Shown here in pieces: positions 30,953 to 43,905 of a DNA stretch of 64,000 bases (position 1 is its first letter; each line of letters begins with the position of its first letter). The notes below the pieces were generated by a model. That model had not been told where the DNA came from. It made no database searches and saw only the letters and a list, made by a program, of their open reading frames with translations. The position numbers and the translations under genes were made by a program. Source of the DNA: Ditylenchus dipsaci (Eukaryota > Nematoda > Chromadorea > Rhabditida > Anguinidae). The stretch lies in assembly GCA_004194705.1 (NCBI GenBank), contig SADC01001380.1:186001-250000 (forward strand). The letters run 5' to 3'.

Positions 30953-33911
30953 ATGGATGACAATTTCCAAAATTTTCCACCAAGAAGAGCACATTCCGGT
31001 TAGCAATATATATTTTATCTGCTAAATATCTTCTTCTGATAATAATTGTGTTTAGGTTTCAATCTGAATAACGGAATGGAAGTTTTGCAGTCGTTGGAAG
31101 GCAGCTCTTTCCCGTCAACTTCTCGTTTGAACAGTAATGATTCTCAGAATGAGTGTTTCACCGTGTGGGAACCGCTTCAAGTGCTTTATTGATGATAAGA
31201 TTTTGATATAATTAATTTGATGTACTTATTCAGCTGCGTCAGGAATGGACAATCAGTAACTTTTCGAAGGCTCTAGATTTGGCGACGCCAGGTACGTGTA
31301 TGAGAAGCCGAAATTTTCGCGACGAAAGCATGCCTGAAATTTGCTGGCAGTTGTGCCTATATCCTGGTGGCAAGAGAGAAGAAAACGTCGGCAATGTCTC
31401 GCTCTTTTTGAAGATGTCCACAACACAGACAACTCGAGAGGTTTATTTGCTTATCCGTTTGTTCATTTCTAAGTGGCTTTTTGCAGTTCACTGTTCGTGC
31501 GGAGTACCGTTTCTACTTTGTCGATGACACCGGAAATGCTCGCTTCAGCAATGTTAACACGGGAGGTGAGTCTAGCTATGCTGTGAGCTTATTTCTTAAT
31601 TCTGCTTTTTTAGATTTCAAGGTTAAGCCATCGAAGGGATCTCATTCTTGGGGTTTGCGTAACATTCCAAGACCAAAGGTCCTCAACTGTATCTGTAGCG
31701 ACAATTCTTTGCATATAATTTGTCAAATAGGTGAATTTTCAATTCCTAGGCTTTTATCTTACAAAATAATGTTTACACTTGAAATTTTAGAGTTGGTACC
31801 TGATTTCAGTAAGCTTCAAACTCATATTCGCCGCGATCGAAAGTGTGATACTGGCCAGGTCTGTATTAAACTTAAAGTTTTACTTCTTAATGGTTTAACA
31901 CAACTCGTTTTTTAGTTGACCAAGGAGTACCTCGAAAGGACGCATAAGATGCTTGAGACTGGTGAAGGGTCTGATTGTATTATTCAATGCGAGAATAAAG
32001 AATTCTCTGTAAATGCTTTCACAATACTCCTGGGCCAAATGCTAAAGCTCGGATTTTTTAAAAAATCCTGAAGTCCGGATTAAAGCTCGGGCTTTTCGAA
32101 CGTTATCACAACAAACATATAATATTTTTGATTAATCGCACATTCTGCTTGTGTCGGATTCATCAACGTTACAGTCAAAACTCGATAAAATACCGGACGA
32201 GAATTAAAAGAAAAATGCCTTTTTCTGGATGAAAATTGCCTTTTTTTTTTGGTTGAAAAGTGCTTGTTTTTTTCTTTTAGTCTCAGCAGCAAATATAGTG
32301 ACAATTTTTCAAAGTGATAGCACCATCATGTTGCCCTCCTCATCTAGTTTCTAACGTCGTATTGTTTGTTGCAGCATCTTTTTAAAATTCAGCACAAAAA
32401 GGTGAAAGTTTGAATCAAATCATTTTTCCGAATTTCTTCACATTTCGAGGCGTCCCGGCTGGTTTGTGCGAAGATGTGCAACAAACAATACGCCGTTAGA
32501 AACAATATGCCGTAAGTTTCAATTTTTTCACCATATTTTTTAAATTTTTTATCTCTGATTTATAAACGTTGTCGTCGGAATATTTTTTTATGAAACCCCT
32601 TTTTTCGCCAACGACAACGACGACCTATTTATAAAAATCCAGCGACAATGCCAACGACAACGCCAAGGACAACGAAATTTTTCATTCAAAATTGGACAAA
32701 TTTCGCATTCTCGAGATTTCAAGGGAAACGTGTGGAGAATATAGTTAATCCTTAAAATTTGACTTAAAGTGCAAAATTTTTCTAATTTGCAAAAAAAATT
32801 TCGTTGTTGTTGTCGTTGGATTTTTTATGAATAGGTCGTCGTTGTCGTTGCGGTCGTCGTTGTCATTGTCGTTGGCGTAAAAGTGCCTTTATAAATCATT
32901 TTTTCCAACGACGACGACAACGTTTATATATGAGCCATTAGCTTTATTGAGTTGATTATGGTGATTGAGATGCTTTTTATAATGTACACCGAAGTTCGGT
33001 CCAGTTGTAAACAGATACATGTCAGGTGTATGTAAAATGTCTCCTCTAGGTTGAGAATGTCTCTTAAAGTCGAAGGCTGATTTATACAAAGTGTACAGGG
33101 TGTTATAACTTACTAGCAAAAAATCTGAGCTTGGTCAAAAGGTCGGAACTTTTTAAAAGTCCGGATTAAAAAAATCTGAGGTTTTTGAAAAATCCGAGCT
33201 TCAGCATACAACTCCTTGATTGATGATTTTACATGTAAAGTTTTTTCAGGTTCATAAGTTCGTTTTGATCGCTCATTCAGAAGTATTTCGTGCCATGTTT
33301 TCTCACAAGAATATGCTCGAGAACATGGAATCTCGCATAAACTTGACTGATACAAATCCTACGGCCGTTCATCAGATGCTGACGTACATGTACTCTGGCA
33401 GTGAGTATATCGTTTCAAAAGTTTGCGTTAGTATATTAATTATTTATGTTTCAGATCTTCCCGACGGATTTGCTGACGAACATGCTCCCTTCTTGATCGA
33501 AATTTCTGAGAAGTATGGCCTTGATCCTCTCAAGATCCTTTGTCAAGATAAGCTTATTTCAAGGTGACAAACTTATACTCACGTGTAGTGCATTTATAAA
33601 TCTCTTTTCAGACTCGCTCCTACAAATGTGTGTGGTATGCTCGAGCTGGCGGATACGCATAATGCCGATTTGTTGATGAGTGCCTGTATTCCAATTGTAA
33701 GAGTGCCTATGCCATGATTTTTTTCCTTATCAAATACATTTAGGTTCGGACTCATATTCGCCAACTGCTGTCGAGCGATGATTGGGCTGAGATTAAAAAC
33801 ACGAATCCAAAGCTGGTCAATTCGGTGCTTGAAAAAGTAGTCACCTTCGACAATGCTCCTCCTCCTCAGAAAAAAATCCGATTGGTCCAAGAAGCCTTCT
33901 ATCGACCATAG
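30953..33911 (+). CDS. MATH-BTB protein (SPOP / C. elegans BATH type)
   Basis: MATH-BTB proteins are substrate adaptors of Cullin-3 ubiquitin ligases: MATH binds substrate, BTB binds Cul3 and dimerises. Eleven exons: 30953-30998, 31056-31180, 31234-31440, 31487-31565, 31614-31730, 31791-31858, 31916-32008, 33250-33400, 33455-33563, 33612-33696, 33744-33911; about 415 residues, all phases consistent. MATH begins around residue 58 (LRQEWTISNFSKALDL) and includes VSLFLKMST, TVRAEYRFYFVDDTG and SHSWGLRNI. BTB starts GSDCIIQCENKEFS and continues VHKFVLIAHSEVFRAMFSH, NLTDTNPTAVHQMLTYMYSG. A BACK-like helical part follows (ISEKYGLDPLKILCQDKL, ELADTHNADLL). Intron 7 is 1.24 kb and full of repeats, splitting the BTB domain. 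A nuclear-type basic tail is weak (QKKIRL). Orthology to one particular family member cannot be fixed. Confidence 0.93.
32570..32930. mobile_element. Foldback of ACGACAACGACG repeats in MATH-BTB intron 7
   Basis: Ends TATAAACGTTGTCGTCGG and its complement. The arms are irregular arrays of CGACAACGACG / CGTCGTTGTCG. Just upstream (32320-32420) is a copy of the GTATCATTTATTGCATCATC family, here as CGTATTGTTTGTTGCAGCAT. The border duplication is unclear. Confidence 0.7.
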
Positions 33912-34029
33912 GTTATTAAAGTCTCAGTGCTGTATTCGTATGTGACTTCTGCTGTCTCTATTTAATTGGGACGATATCGTCATTTGATTTGGATTGTGCG
34001 ATGTGAGAGGGACACTCTGTTCTGTATGC

Positions 34030-34035
34030 AATAAA
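34030..34035 (+). terminator. Polyadenylation signal of the MATH-BTB gene
   Basis: AATAAA lies 119 nt after the stop codon. Confidence 0.65.
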
Positions 34036-34039
34036 TCGT

Positions 34040-34829
34040 CTGCTTAATTCTACTTTCTATTCCATTTCTTGACCAGGTATTCCTAGCCACCTTAAGTATT
34101 TTTGCCGACCGAATTTTTACATAATATTTTCGGATTTACATTGAAAAGCGGTGCGCAGGAAAAGAAACTGAAGACAGTTGCGAAGAGCTTTGACATTTTT
34201 TTGTAGAAATATTCAGCCAGTCCATCTTAAAATTTTGATCTTTAGAGCATAATTTTCTTATGTATAAAAGGGTTTTTGTTGACGGAAACAAAACCTTTCC
34301 CGTAAGTAGCCGAAGTCTTTCATTTTGTTTTTGGTAATCAATGATGCCAATTGTTCTTACACCGATTCTTTCTCTTGTGTAGATGCTGGCACCGACGAGG
34401 TGTTAGTTCAAAATCTCTTCTTTTGAGTGTGTCATAAAAAGCCACAACAAGCTATTCTGCCTAAATTTTTATCAACTATTGCAAACTTCAATCTTTTTCA
34501 TCGCTTTTATTACACCCTCTTAAATTGTCATTCTCTCAGAGGGGGGGGGGGGGGGGCTGGTGGGCGAGACTTTTACGGATACTTTTTGACATCGACTACT
34601 ACTTCACATATTTTTTTTCATATATTCTGTTCTCTTATCTCAAATGTTTTCACACTGCTTTGTAGCTGAGATTCTCCTCTGTTAATTGAGTGGTCAAACA
34701 TCCTGATTAAAAATGATTTTTGAGAAAATCACACCAAATATAAGGTAGAACTCCACTAATAACACCCAGCTGAAAAACCACGCGTTTTTTAGTGTAAAGT
34801 TGGTGTGATTTTCTTGGTGTGTTGGTGTG
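34040..34829. other. Gene-free stretch after MATH-BTB
   Basis: Mostly unique AT-rich sequence, with a 15 G run (about 34541-34555) and a TTTGTAGCTGAGATTCTCC motif (34660-34680) shared with other foldbacks. No credible gene was found. Confidence 0.4.
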
Positions 34830-34837
34830 TAGCAGTC

Positions 34838-35707
34838 GGCAGGGCCAGCTCAGGACATTAACTTGTAGGAAAATAATAATGCTAGGAAAAGGCCCTTCTA
34901 GGAAAACACGCATATAGGAAAAGGCCAGGCTAGGACAATTGACAACTGGACAATGTACTCTAGGACAACAGCCTTTTTGGAAAAGCGCCTTTTAGGAAAC
35001 GGGACACTAGGACAATCGACTCTAGGACAATGGCCTTTTTGGAAAAGCGCCTTTTAGGAAAAAGGACACTAGGACTATACACTCTAGGACAATCGCCTTT
35101 TTGGAAAAGCGCTTTTTAGGAAAAGGGACACTAGGACAATTTACTCTAGGACAATGATGTCTTAGGAAAAGCGCCTTTTGGGAAAAGGGACACTAGGACA
35201 ATGGACAATAGGACAATCGTCTTTCTGGAAAAGCCCCTTTTTGGACAATTTTTAACTGTCTAAAACGTTATAACATCACTTTATGGGTCTGAAAATAGTA
35301 TGTCCTATAGTCTCTTGTCCTGTTGTCCATTGTCCTTCTGTGAATTGTCCTAAAATGCAATTTTCCTATTATCTATTGTCCTAGTGTCCCTTTTCCTAAA
35401 ATACGCTTTTCCTAAGACATCATTGTCCTAGAGTAAATTGTCCTAGTGTCCCTTTTCCTGAAAGGCGCTTTTCCAAAGACGTCATTTTCCTAGAGTACAT
35501 TGTCCTAGTGTCTCTTTTCCTGATAGGCGCTTTTCCAAAAAAGCCATTCTCCTAGAGTCGATTGTCCTAGGGTCTACTGTCCAAACATGTCATTGTCCAA
35601 GTGTGAATTGTCCTAGCCTGGCCTTTTCCTATATGCATGTTTTCCTAAAAGGGCTTTTCCTGGAAATATTACTTTCCTATAAGTTAATGTCCTGAGCTGG
35701 CCCTGCC
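34838..35707. mobile_element. Tandem-arm foldback element D
   Basis: Ends GGCAGGGCCAGCTCAGGACA and its complement. Flanks TAGCAGTC (34830-34837) and TAGTAGTC (35708-35715) are an 8 bp duplication with one change. The arms (about 34860-35240, 35290-35690) are arrays of about 60-65 bp built on CTAGGACAATCGCCTTTTTG plus GAAAAGCGCCTTTTAGGAAA. Sub-units ATTGTCCTAG/TTTTCCTA also repeat. No ORF is seen. Confidence 0.87.
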
Positions 35708-35759
35708 TAGTAGTCGATGTCAAAAAGTAGCCGTAAAAGTCTCCGCCCCTTTAACTACT

Positions 35760-37300
35760 GACTCACTCTGTTACATAACATAACACCAAAAATCCACACC
35801 ATTTTTACCCACATCTGTTTGTAAAGTATCTGGAAATCTAGTAATAATTTGTTCCCTCAAATGTCGTTTTAGATTGTATTGATAAAATAAAAATTTGTGT
35901 TTGCGTTCATTTACAATGGTGCCTTCAATGAAAGAAAGTAATCTTGTGACAAATGCATTTTGAATATGTTTACAATTCCAATTTGCAATCATCCGCCAAT
36001 CAAATTTCGGTTTCAGCTTACAATCCCTCCCCACGGGAGTGATCGGATGGAGGAGGTAACATCATATTCGTATTTCTCGACCCCGATTTCATGAGAATGG
36101 TTGGTTTCATTGGTTCTGAGAAAAAAAAAATTTCGAACCACAGGGGTATCATGGGTTTTAGTCAAAATTTGAAAAATTTAAATTGGCGCCTCTTGAATTT
36201 TAAAGGGATTGAGGGCTGTATTAAGAGGGGGAGAGAATAAAAGGAGGCCACTTTTAAAACAGAACGATAGAAAAGTAAATATATGTATTTTCGACTGCCT
36301 TACCATGTTTTTCAACTGGGCCGTGGCAAAAAGACACTCTAAAAGCATTTTTTGATCAAGAGTGTTTCTCGGAATCATGTCTAAGGTAGGGGGCGCAAGG
36401 GGCTTGGAGTTAAGATGCGCACACCCACATACCTTAGACACAAATCACTCGAAAGTGACTCTGGATGCATGAAAAAGCATGCATACCAAAGTTTATTCAT
36501 ACGGTAGGTCCCAGTATTCAGAACTATGTTCAACATCTTCTTGTTAGGGCCATGTGTGATAAGTGGCCCTTTTTATTCCCTTTTCTCCCAATACAGCCCT
36601 CAATCCTTTTAAAATTCAAAAGGCGCCAATTTAAATTTTTCAAATTTTGACTAAAAACCCATGAACCCCCCCCCCTGTGGTTCGAAAACTTTTTTTTCTC
36701 AGAACCAAAAAACAGCCGGCTTTCTCATGAAATTGGGTCGAGAAACACGAATATGATGTTATCTCCTCCGTCCGATCACTCCCCGTGGGGGGGGGGATTG
36801 TAAACTCAAGCCCAAATTTCAGACGTTATTTGTTTTGCAGAAAAATGAAAACAAATTCGCCGCAAATTTACAGTCGAATCACCTTTACTATGACGCTGTT
36901 TGGGTCCGTTTGAAACACTCACTTTTTAGGTCACTTCCGGGCCACTTTAATTTTCGAAGTTGGTGTCCTTTGATAGGAACCACGTGTTGGCTCCTCGAAT
37001 ATGCAATAAAAATTTAGGTTGGTTAGTCGAAAAAAAAATTTCTGGTCAAAAAAAAATTCGGAAAATTTCTCATCAAGGAAAAAAAATTTTGGTGCAGAAA
37101 AAAGTTCGTGTGATGTCGATGACTATTGTGCGCCAACTCCTTGCGCGTCGAATGGTGTAAAATTAATTGGAAAACGGCGACTTTAAAGTAGGGGCGCGGG
37201 CCCGTGTTTGAAGGTACTCAGGATAGCAAAATTCGAAAAATTTGAAATTTGAAATAATATTTTTGTGGTCTCGAAAGGAATTCAAAAATTTGGCCTAAAG
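35760..37300. repeat. Foldback and interspersed repeats
   Basis: 36020-36800 is an inverted repeat with CCACGGGAGTGATCGGA and ATATTCGTATTTCTCGACCC arms. Between them are a hairpin with GCGCACACCCACATACCTTAG and a copy of the TGCGGTAGGCCCC repeat (36410-36610). 37330-37390 (AAATCGACCATGCTGAGCAC) recurs near 57650. No gene is seen. Confidence 0.55.
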
Positions 37301-37487
37301 TATTGGTTTTAAGTGAAGATTTTATAGTAAATCGACCATGCTGAGCACAAATCCGGTGATAGAATCACAGGTTTGCTCATGGAAAAATTTTGATCTAAAA
37401 ATCGGTTGAAAACTGGCTTTTCGAGAAAACACAGGGGGGTCCAAGTCATATTTTTTAGTTTTACGGGTTCGAATCCTGCTGGTAGCT

Positions 37488-37850
37488 GGAAATGCCCAAA
37501 TTGAGCCAAATTGCCCAAAAAGGGCCAAAACGCCCAAATAGGGCCAAAATGACCGGAAAGGGGCAAAACGCCCAAATAGGGCCAAAATGACCGGAAAGAG
37601 CCAAAACGCCCGAATTGGGCCAAAATGACCGAGAAGGGCCAAAACGCCCAAATTGGGCCAAAATGACCGAAAAGGGCCAAAACGCACATATAGGGCCAAA
37701 ATGACCGAAAAGGTCCGAAACGCCCAAATTGGGCCAAAATCACGGAAAAAGGACACAACGTCCAAATTGGGCGCAAATGACCGGAAAGGGCTAAACGCCA
37801 AACTTGGCCAATATCACCGAAAAGGCCAAAACGCCCAAATCGGGCCAAAA
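37488..37850 (+). repeat. 38 bp minisatellite
   Basis: About nine units of CCAAAATGACCGGAAAGAGC plus CAAAACGCCCGAATTGGG. A 192-residue ORF on the minus strand (FGPFRSFWPYLGVL pattern) is entirely repeat. A GGTTCGAATCCTGCTGG B-box-like motif lies just upstream (about 37465). Confidence 0.9.
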
Positions 37851-37852
37851 TG

Positions 37853-39075
37853 AATTCATCTGTAGGTGAATCTGCAGGTAAATTCATTTGCAGGTAAATT
37901 CAACTGCAGGTTAATTCATTTGCAGTTAATTCATCTGCAGGTGAATTCATCTGCAGGTGAATCTGTAGGTAAATTCATCTGCAGGTGAATCTGCAGGTAA
38001 ATTCATCTGCGGGTGCATCTACAGGTAAATTCATCTGCAGGTAAATTCATCTGCAGGTGAATCTGTAAGTAAATTCATCTGCAGGTAAATCTGTAGGTAA
38101 ATTCATCTGCAGGTGAATCTGCAGGTAAATTCATCTGCAGGTAAATTCATCTGCAGTTGAATCTGTAAGTAAATTCTATCAAGAGTAATATATCAAGAGT
38201 GGTGTTATATTGAGAGTGGTGTTATATCAAGTGTGGTGTTATATTGAGCTAGGTGGTCAGGAACCTCGAATATTTCAATTCTCGCATAACAATATCTGTC
38301 TTCAGTAGGGTGGACTTCCCGCGAGCACTACTATAGCTAACTCTCGGGTGATGTGATATCGAGGGTGGTGTTATATTAAGAGTGGTGTTATATCGAGAGT
38401 GATGTTATATCATGAGTGCTGTTATATCGAGGGTGCTGTTATATCAATGGTTTTAGGTATATTGATCTGGGTTGAATTCATCTGCAGAGGAATCTGCAGG
38501 TAAATTCATCTGTAGGTCAATCTGTAGGTAAATTCATTTGCAGGTAAATTCATCTGCAGGTAAAATTATCTGCAGGTAATTCATCTGCAGGTGAATTCAT
38601 TTGCAAGTTAAATCATCTGCAGGTAAAATTAAATGCAGGTTGATTCATGTACAGGTAAATTCATTTGCAGGTTAAATCATCTGCAGGTAAATTCATTTGC
38701 AGGTTAAATCATCTGCAGGTAAATTCATCTGCAGGTAAATTCATCTGCAGGTAAATTCATTTGCAGGTAAATTCATCTGCAGGTAAAATTATCTGCAGGT
38801 TAAATTCATCTGCAGGTGAATTCATTTGCAAGTTAAATCATCTGCAGGTAAAATTAAATGCAGGTTAATTCATGTACAGGTAAATTCATCTACAGGTGAA
38901 TTAATATGACGGTAAATTCATCTGCAGGTAAATTCATTTGCAGGTTAAATCATCTGCAGGTAAATTCATCTGCAGGTAAATTCATCTGCAGGTAAATTCA
39001 TTTGCAGGTAAATTCATCTGCAGGTTAAATTATCTGCAGGTAAATTCATCTGCAGGTGAATTCATCTGCGGCATC
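37853..39075 (+). repeat. 16 bp CTGCAGGTAAATTCAT minisatellite
   Basis: Over 50 imperfect units of CTGCAGGTAAATTCAT with variants (GTGAATCTGCAGG). It is interrupted at about 38180-38470 by a different repeat, GTGGTGTTATATCGAGA, that also reappears at 39080-39110. The array is non-coding. Confidence 0.92.
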
Positions 39076-39535
39076 ACTCTCCAAATAACACCACTCTCGA
39101 TATAACGCCATCAACGAAACGCTCGACTCAAGTGATATATCATGAGCGGCTGATATGTAAACTAGGTGATGCGCCATCGGCGCAGCGGCGGCTTCTAGTC
39201 CCCCTTTACTATAGCGCTGGATCTGTGTGTCTGTGTGTCTGTGTGTCTGTGTGTCTGTCACACTAATTGTTAGGGGTGTTCCGCTTATCAAATTTGAAAT
39301 CTGATTACACCATTCGACTCAGCGTGGTCGGTTTCCTTCTTGAAAAAATGCTAAATGTTCGGATTGGTTTTGTGAAAAAAAGTTATGGCCACTTGAAAGT
39401 TGCCAAAAACCACAGGGGGACCAAGGCATTTTTAGGTAATTTTCGGATTTCCTTGGGGACCAAGGCATGCAAAATGGTTCGAATTCTGGTGGTAGCATGC
39501 ATAATTATTTTGTCTCGAAAGGATTCGTTAGTGTA
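39076..39535. other. Gap between minisatellites with a (CTGTGTGT)n microsatellite
   Basis: 39222-39260 is a perfect CTGTGTGT octamer repeat. 39405-39480 has two GGGGACCAAGGCA motifs and a GGTTCGAATTCTGG B-box-like motif. No gene is seen. Confidence 0.6.
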
Positions 39536-39539
39536 GTTT

Positions 39540-39900
39540 ATGGTTAGTAGGTGGCCTGGTATTGTATGTAAGTGTCCAGGTAGGGTATGTAAGTGCCCTG
39601 GAAGGGTGTGTAGGTACCCTGGTAGGGTACATAGGTGCCCTGGTAGGGTACCGAGTAGCCTGGTATGTACCAAGGTGGCCTGGTATGGTTTGTAGGTGTC
39701 CAGGTAGGGTACCCGAGTGGCCTGGTATGGTACCCAGCTGGCCTGGTATGGTACGCAGGTGGCCTGGTATGGTACGCAGGTGGGCTGGTATGGTATGCAG
39801 GAGGCCTGGTATGGTATTTAGGTTCCCAGTAAGGTATCCAGGTAGGCAGGTAGGGTAGGTAGGTGGCTGGCCAAGGTACGCAGGTGGCATGGTTCATCCA
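39540..39900 (+). repeat. About 24 bp GGCCTGGTATGGTACGCAGG minisatellite
   Basis: About 15 degenerate units of TGGCCTGGTATGGTACGCAG. ORFs on both strands (for example TRPPAYHTRPP) arise from the repeat. Confidence 0.88.
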
Positions 39901-39919
39901 AACGAAACATATAGGACCC

Positions 39920-40500
39920 CACCATGTGGGCACCGCCAAACAAGAATATCGGGCAGAAACCGCGTGGCCACCCCCAAACCACGAATATCAGGCCCAAACC
40001 ACCAAGATGGGTCCCAAACCACGTATATCAGGCCCAAACCATGAATAACGGGCCAAACCACGTGAACACCCTCAACCACGAATATCGTGCCCAAACCATC
40101 AGGATGGGTTCCAAATCATGTGGGCACCCTCAAACCACGGATATTGGGTTCAAACAACCAGGATGGGTCCGAAACCACGTAGGCACCCCAAACCACGTGA
40201 GCTTAGCCAGACTACTAATATCGGGCCAAACAACGTGGGCACCCCCAAACCACGAATATCGCACCCAAACAACCAGGATGGCTCCTAAATCGATCTCCAC
40301 GAATATCAGGACAAACCACTAGGATGGATCACAAACCACGTGGGTCACCCGAACCACGGATATGGGCCCAAACCACCAGGATGGGTCCCAACTACGTGAG
40401 GTCACCCCAAACCACGAATATCGGGCCCAAACCACCGGGATGGGTCCCAAACCACATGGGCACACTCGAACCACTAATATCGGGTTCAAACCACGTGGGC
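39920..40500 (+). repeat. Mixed array of AACCACGAATATCGGGCCCA and AACCACGTGGGCACCC units
   Basis: Imperfect units of CCCAAACCACGAATATCGGG, CACCAGGATGGGTCCC and AACCACGTGGGCAC alternate. It grades into the 20 bp array that follows. Several ORFs are repeat artefacts. Confidence 0.88.
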
Positions 40501-43290
40501 ACACTCAAACCAGCCTAAACAACCTAGACACACCCAGACCACTAATATCGGCGCCAACCACAGGAAGAGGCCCAAACCACGTGGGCTCACCCAAACCACC
40601 AATACCGTCCCAACCACCAATACCGGGCCCAAACACCAATACGGCCCAAACCACAATACCGGACCCGAACCACCAATATCGGCCCAAACCACCAATATCG
40701 GCCCAAACCACCAATAACGGGCCCAACCACAATACCGGGCCCAAACACAATACGGGCCTGAACCACGGATATGGGGCCCAAACCACGTGGCACACCAAAC
40801 CACCAATACGGTCCCAACCACCATACCGGGCCTAAACACCAATACGGGCCCAAACCACAATAACGGACCCGAACCACCAATATCGGGCCAAACCACCAAT
40901 ATCGGGCCCGAACACCAATACCGGGCCCCAACCACCAATACCGGGCCAAACCACCAATACCGGGCCAACCACAATACCGGACCCGAACCACCAATATCGG
41001 GCCCAAACCACCATATCGGGCCCAAACACCATACCGGCCCAAACCACCAATATCGGACCCAAAGCACCAATACCGGGCCAAACTACCAATATCGGTCCAA
41101 ACACAATACCGGCCTAAACCACGAATATCGGCCCAAAGCACAATATCGGGCCATAGCACCAATACGCGGCCCAACCACCAATATCGGTCTCAAACAACCA
41201 ATACCGGGCCCAAACCACCAATATCGGGCCGAAACCACCATACCGGCCTCAAACCACCAATATCAGGACCAAAGCCCCACCGGCCCAACCATCAATATCG
41301 GGCCCAAACTACCAATATCGGTCTCAAACCACCAATACCGGGCCCGAACCACCAATATCGGCGCAAACCACCAATACTAGCCCAAACCACCAATATCGGT
41401 CTCAAACACCAATACCGGCCCAAACACCAATACCGCCCCAAACCACCAATATCAGGACCAAAGCCCCAATACCGGGCCAAACCACCAAAACCGGGCCGAA
41501 CCACCAACCGGCCCAAACCATCAATATCGGGCCCAAACTACCATATCGGCCGAAACCACCAATATCGGCCCCAAACCACCAATATCGGGACCAAAGCCCC
41601 AATACCGGGCCCAAACCATCAATATCGGCCCAAACTACCAATATCGGTCTCAAACCACCAATACCGGGCCCGAATCGCCAATATCTGTCTCGAACCATCG
41701 ATACCGGGCCCAACCATCAATATCGGGCCAAAGCCCAATACCGGGCCCAAACCATCATATCGGGCCCAACTACCAATATCGGTCTCAAACCACCAATACC
41801 GGCCCGAAACACAATATCGGGCCCATAGACCATACCTTGCCCAACCACCAATATCGGTCTCAAACAACCAGTACCGGCCCAAACCACGAATACGGTGGCC
41901 AAACTACCAATACGGCCCCAAACCACCAATATCGGCCCAAACCACCAATACTGGGCCTAAACCACAATGTCGGCGCAAAACCACCAATATCGGGCCAAAC
42001 ACCAATATCGGGCTTGAACCACCAATACCGGGCCATACCACCAATATCGGGCCCAATCAACCAATATCGGTCCCGATCACCAATACTGGGCCCGAACTAC
42101 CAATATCGGGCCCAAACCACCAATACCGGGCCTAAACCACTGATATCGGGACGAATCACCAATATCGGTCCTCAACCACTAATATCAGGATCATACCACC
42201 AATATCTGGCTTGAACCACCATTATCGGCCTAAACTACCAATATCCGGCCCAAACTACCAATATCGGGCCCAAACCACCAATATCGGGCTTGAACCACCA
42301 ATATCGGTCCCGAACCACCAATATCGGTCCCGAACCACCAATACTGGGCTTAAACCACCAATATCGTGCGCGAACCACCAATATCGTGCCTAAACCACCA
42401 ATATCGGGCCCGAAACACCAATATCGGGCCGAACCACCAATATCGGCCCGAACCCAACATCGGGCTCAAACCACCAATACCGGCCTAAACTACCAATATC
42501 CGGCCCAAATACCAATATCGGGCCCAAACCACCAATATCGGGCTTAAACCACCAATATCGTGCCCGAACACCAATATCGTGCCTAAACCACCAATATCGG
42601 GCCCAAACCACGTGGGCACACCCAAACCACCAATACCGGTCCCAAACCACCAATACCGGGCCCGAACCAGCAATATCAGGCCCAAACCACAATACCGGCC
42701 CAAACCACAATACCGAAACACAATACTGAAAAGGCCCGTACCATGCAGATGCACCGGAACCACGTACATGTAGAAGCTGGGACAATGCGGCATCTGCCGC
42801 ATAGGCGCCTTCTAGGCGCTTAAACCAAGGGCTGAAAAAAAAGGAACAAAACAGAGAAGATACCTGAGGGGGGCCAGACCACGTGGCACACCCAAACCAC
42901 CAATATCGGGCCCTAACCATCAATATCGGGCCCGAACCACCAATACCGGGCTCAAACCACCAGGAAGAGGCCCAAACAACGTGGGCTCATCCAAACCAAA
43001 AATATGGGGCCCGAACCACGTTGGCACACTCAAACTATCAATATCGGAACTAAACCCCCAATATCGGGCCCGAACTACCAATATCGGCCCAAACCACCAG
43101 GAAAAGGCCCAAACAACGTGGGCTCACTCAAACCACGAATATGGGGCCCAAACCACGTTGGCACACCCAAACCATCAATATCGGGACCAAACCACCAGGA
43201 AGAGTCTCAAACAACGTGGGCTCACCCGAACCACCAATATCGGGACCAACCACCCATATCGGGCCGAAACCACCAGGAAGAGGCCACGTG
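40500..43290 (+). repeat. 20 bp CCACCAATATCGGGCCCAAA minisatellite, about 2.8 kb
   Basis: Well over 100 units of the 20-mer CCACCAATATCGGGCCCAAA with many single-base variants and skipped bases. The plus strand is C+A rich and the minus strand G+T rich. Three units make 60 nt, so each frame yields a 20-residue peptide repeat (for example TTNIGPKPPISGPNHQYRAQ). Long ORFs of up to 197 residues on both strands are therefore not evidence for a protein. An unrelated patch at 42765-42870 includes ATGCGGCATCTGCCGCATAG. Confidence 0.93.
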
Positions 43291-43294
43291 GTTA

Positions 43295-43905
43295 CGCCCG
43301 AAGTATCTGCGGGCTTGGAACTACTATAGGGTACCCACTTGGATGCGCCCGAAGTACCTGCGTGCATATAACTACCATCCGGTACACACTTGGATAAGCT
43401 CGAACCATCTGCGGGCATAGAACTACCATCGGGTGACTACTTTAATACAACCGAAGCACCTGCGGGTTTTTTAACTACCATCGGGTACCCACTTGGATAC
43501 ACCCGAACCCCATGCGGTCATATAACTACCATCGGGCACCGCGGGTTTATAACTACCGTCGGGCTAATAACTATCATCGGGTACCCACTTAGATACACCC
43601 GAAGCACCTGCGGGTATAAAACAACTATCGGGTACCTACGTGGATACACTCGAACCCATGCGGTCAAATAACTACCATCGGGTTTCCACTTGAATACAGC
43701 CGAAGCACCTGAGGGCTTATAACTACTATCGGGTACCCACATGGATGCACCCGTAGCACCTGCGGGCTTATAACTACCATCAGGTACTAACTTGGATACA
43801 ACCCGAAGCACCTGTGGTCATATAACTACTATCGAGTACCCCCGTGGATACACCTGAACCACCTGCGGGCATAGAACTACCACCGGGTACCCCGTCGGAC
43901 CCACG
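43295..43905 (+). repeat. About 55-60 bp minisatellite
   Basis: About ten units built on AACTACCATCGGGTACCCAC, TTGGATACACCCGAAGCACC and TGCGGGCATAT. It is followed to 43990 by a few 20 bp-type units. Confidence 0.88.

Noticed and set aside
34340..34440. Possible small spliced gene around ATGATGCCAATTGTTC
   Set aside because: Only a few codons either side of a possible TAG junction; no domain, no conserved pattern, no clear partner exon.
37309..37887. 192-residue minus-strand ORF with FGPFRSFWPYLGVL repeats
   Set aside because: It is the 38 bp minisatellite read on the minus strand; neighbouring frames are also open.
39562..43671. Many long ORFs (up to 197 residues) rich in Pro, Asn, Gln, Gly, Trp on both strands
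   Set aside because: They arise from 20 bp and similar tandem units whose period shifts frame each unit; the three frames and both strands are all open. No start context, splice pattern or family match supports protein.
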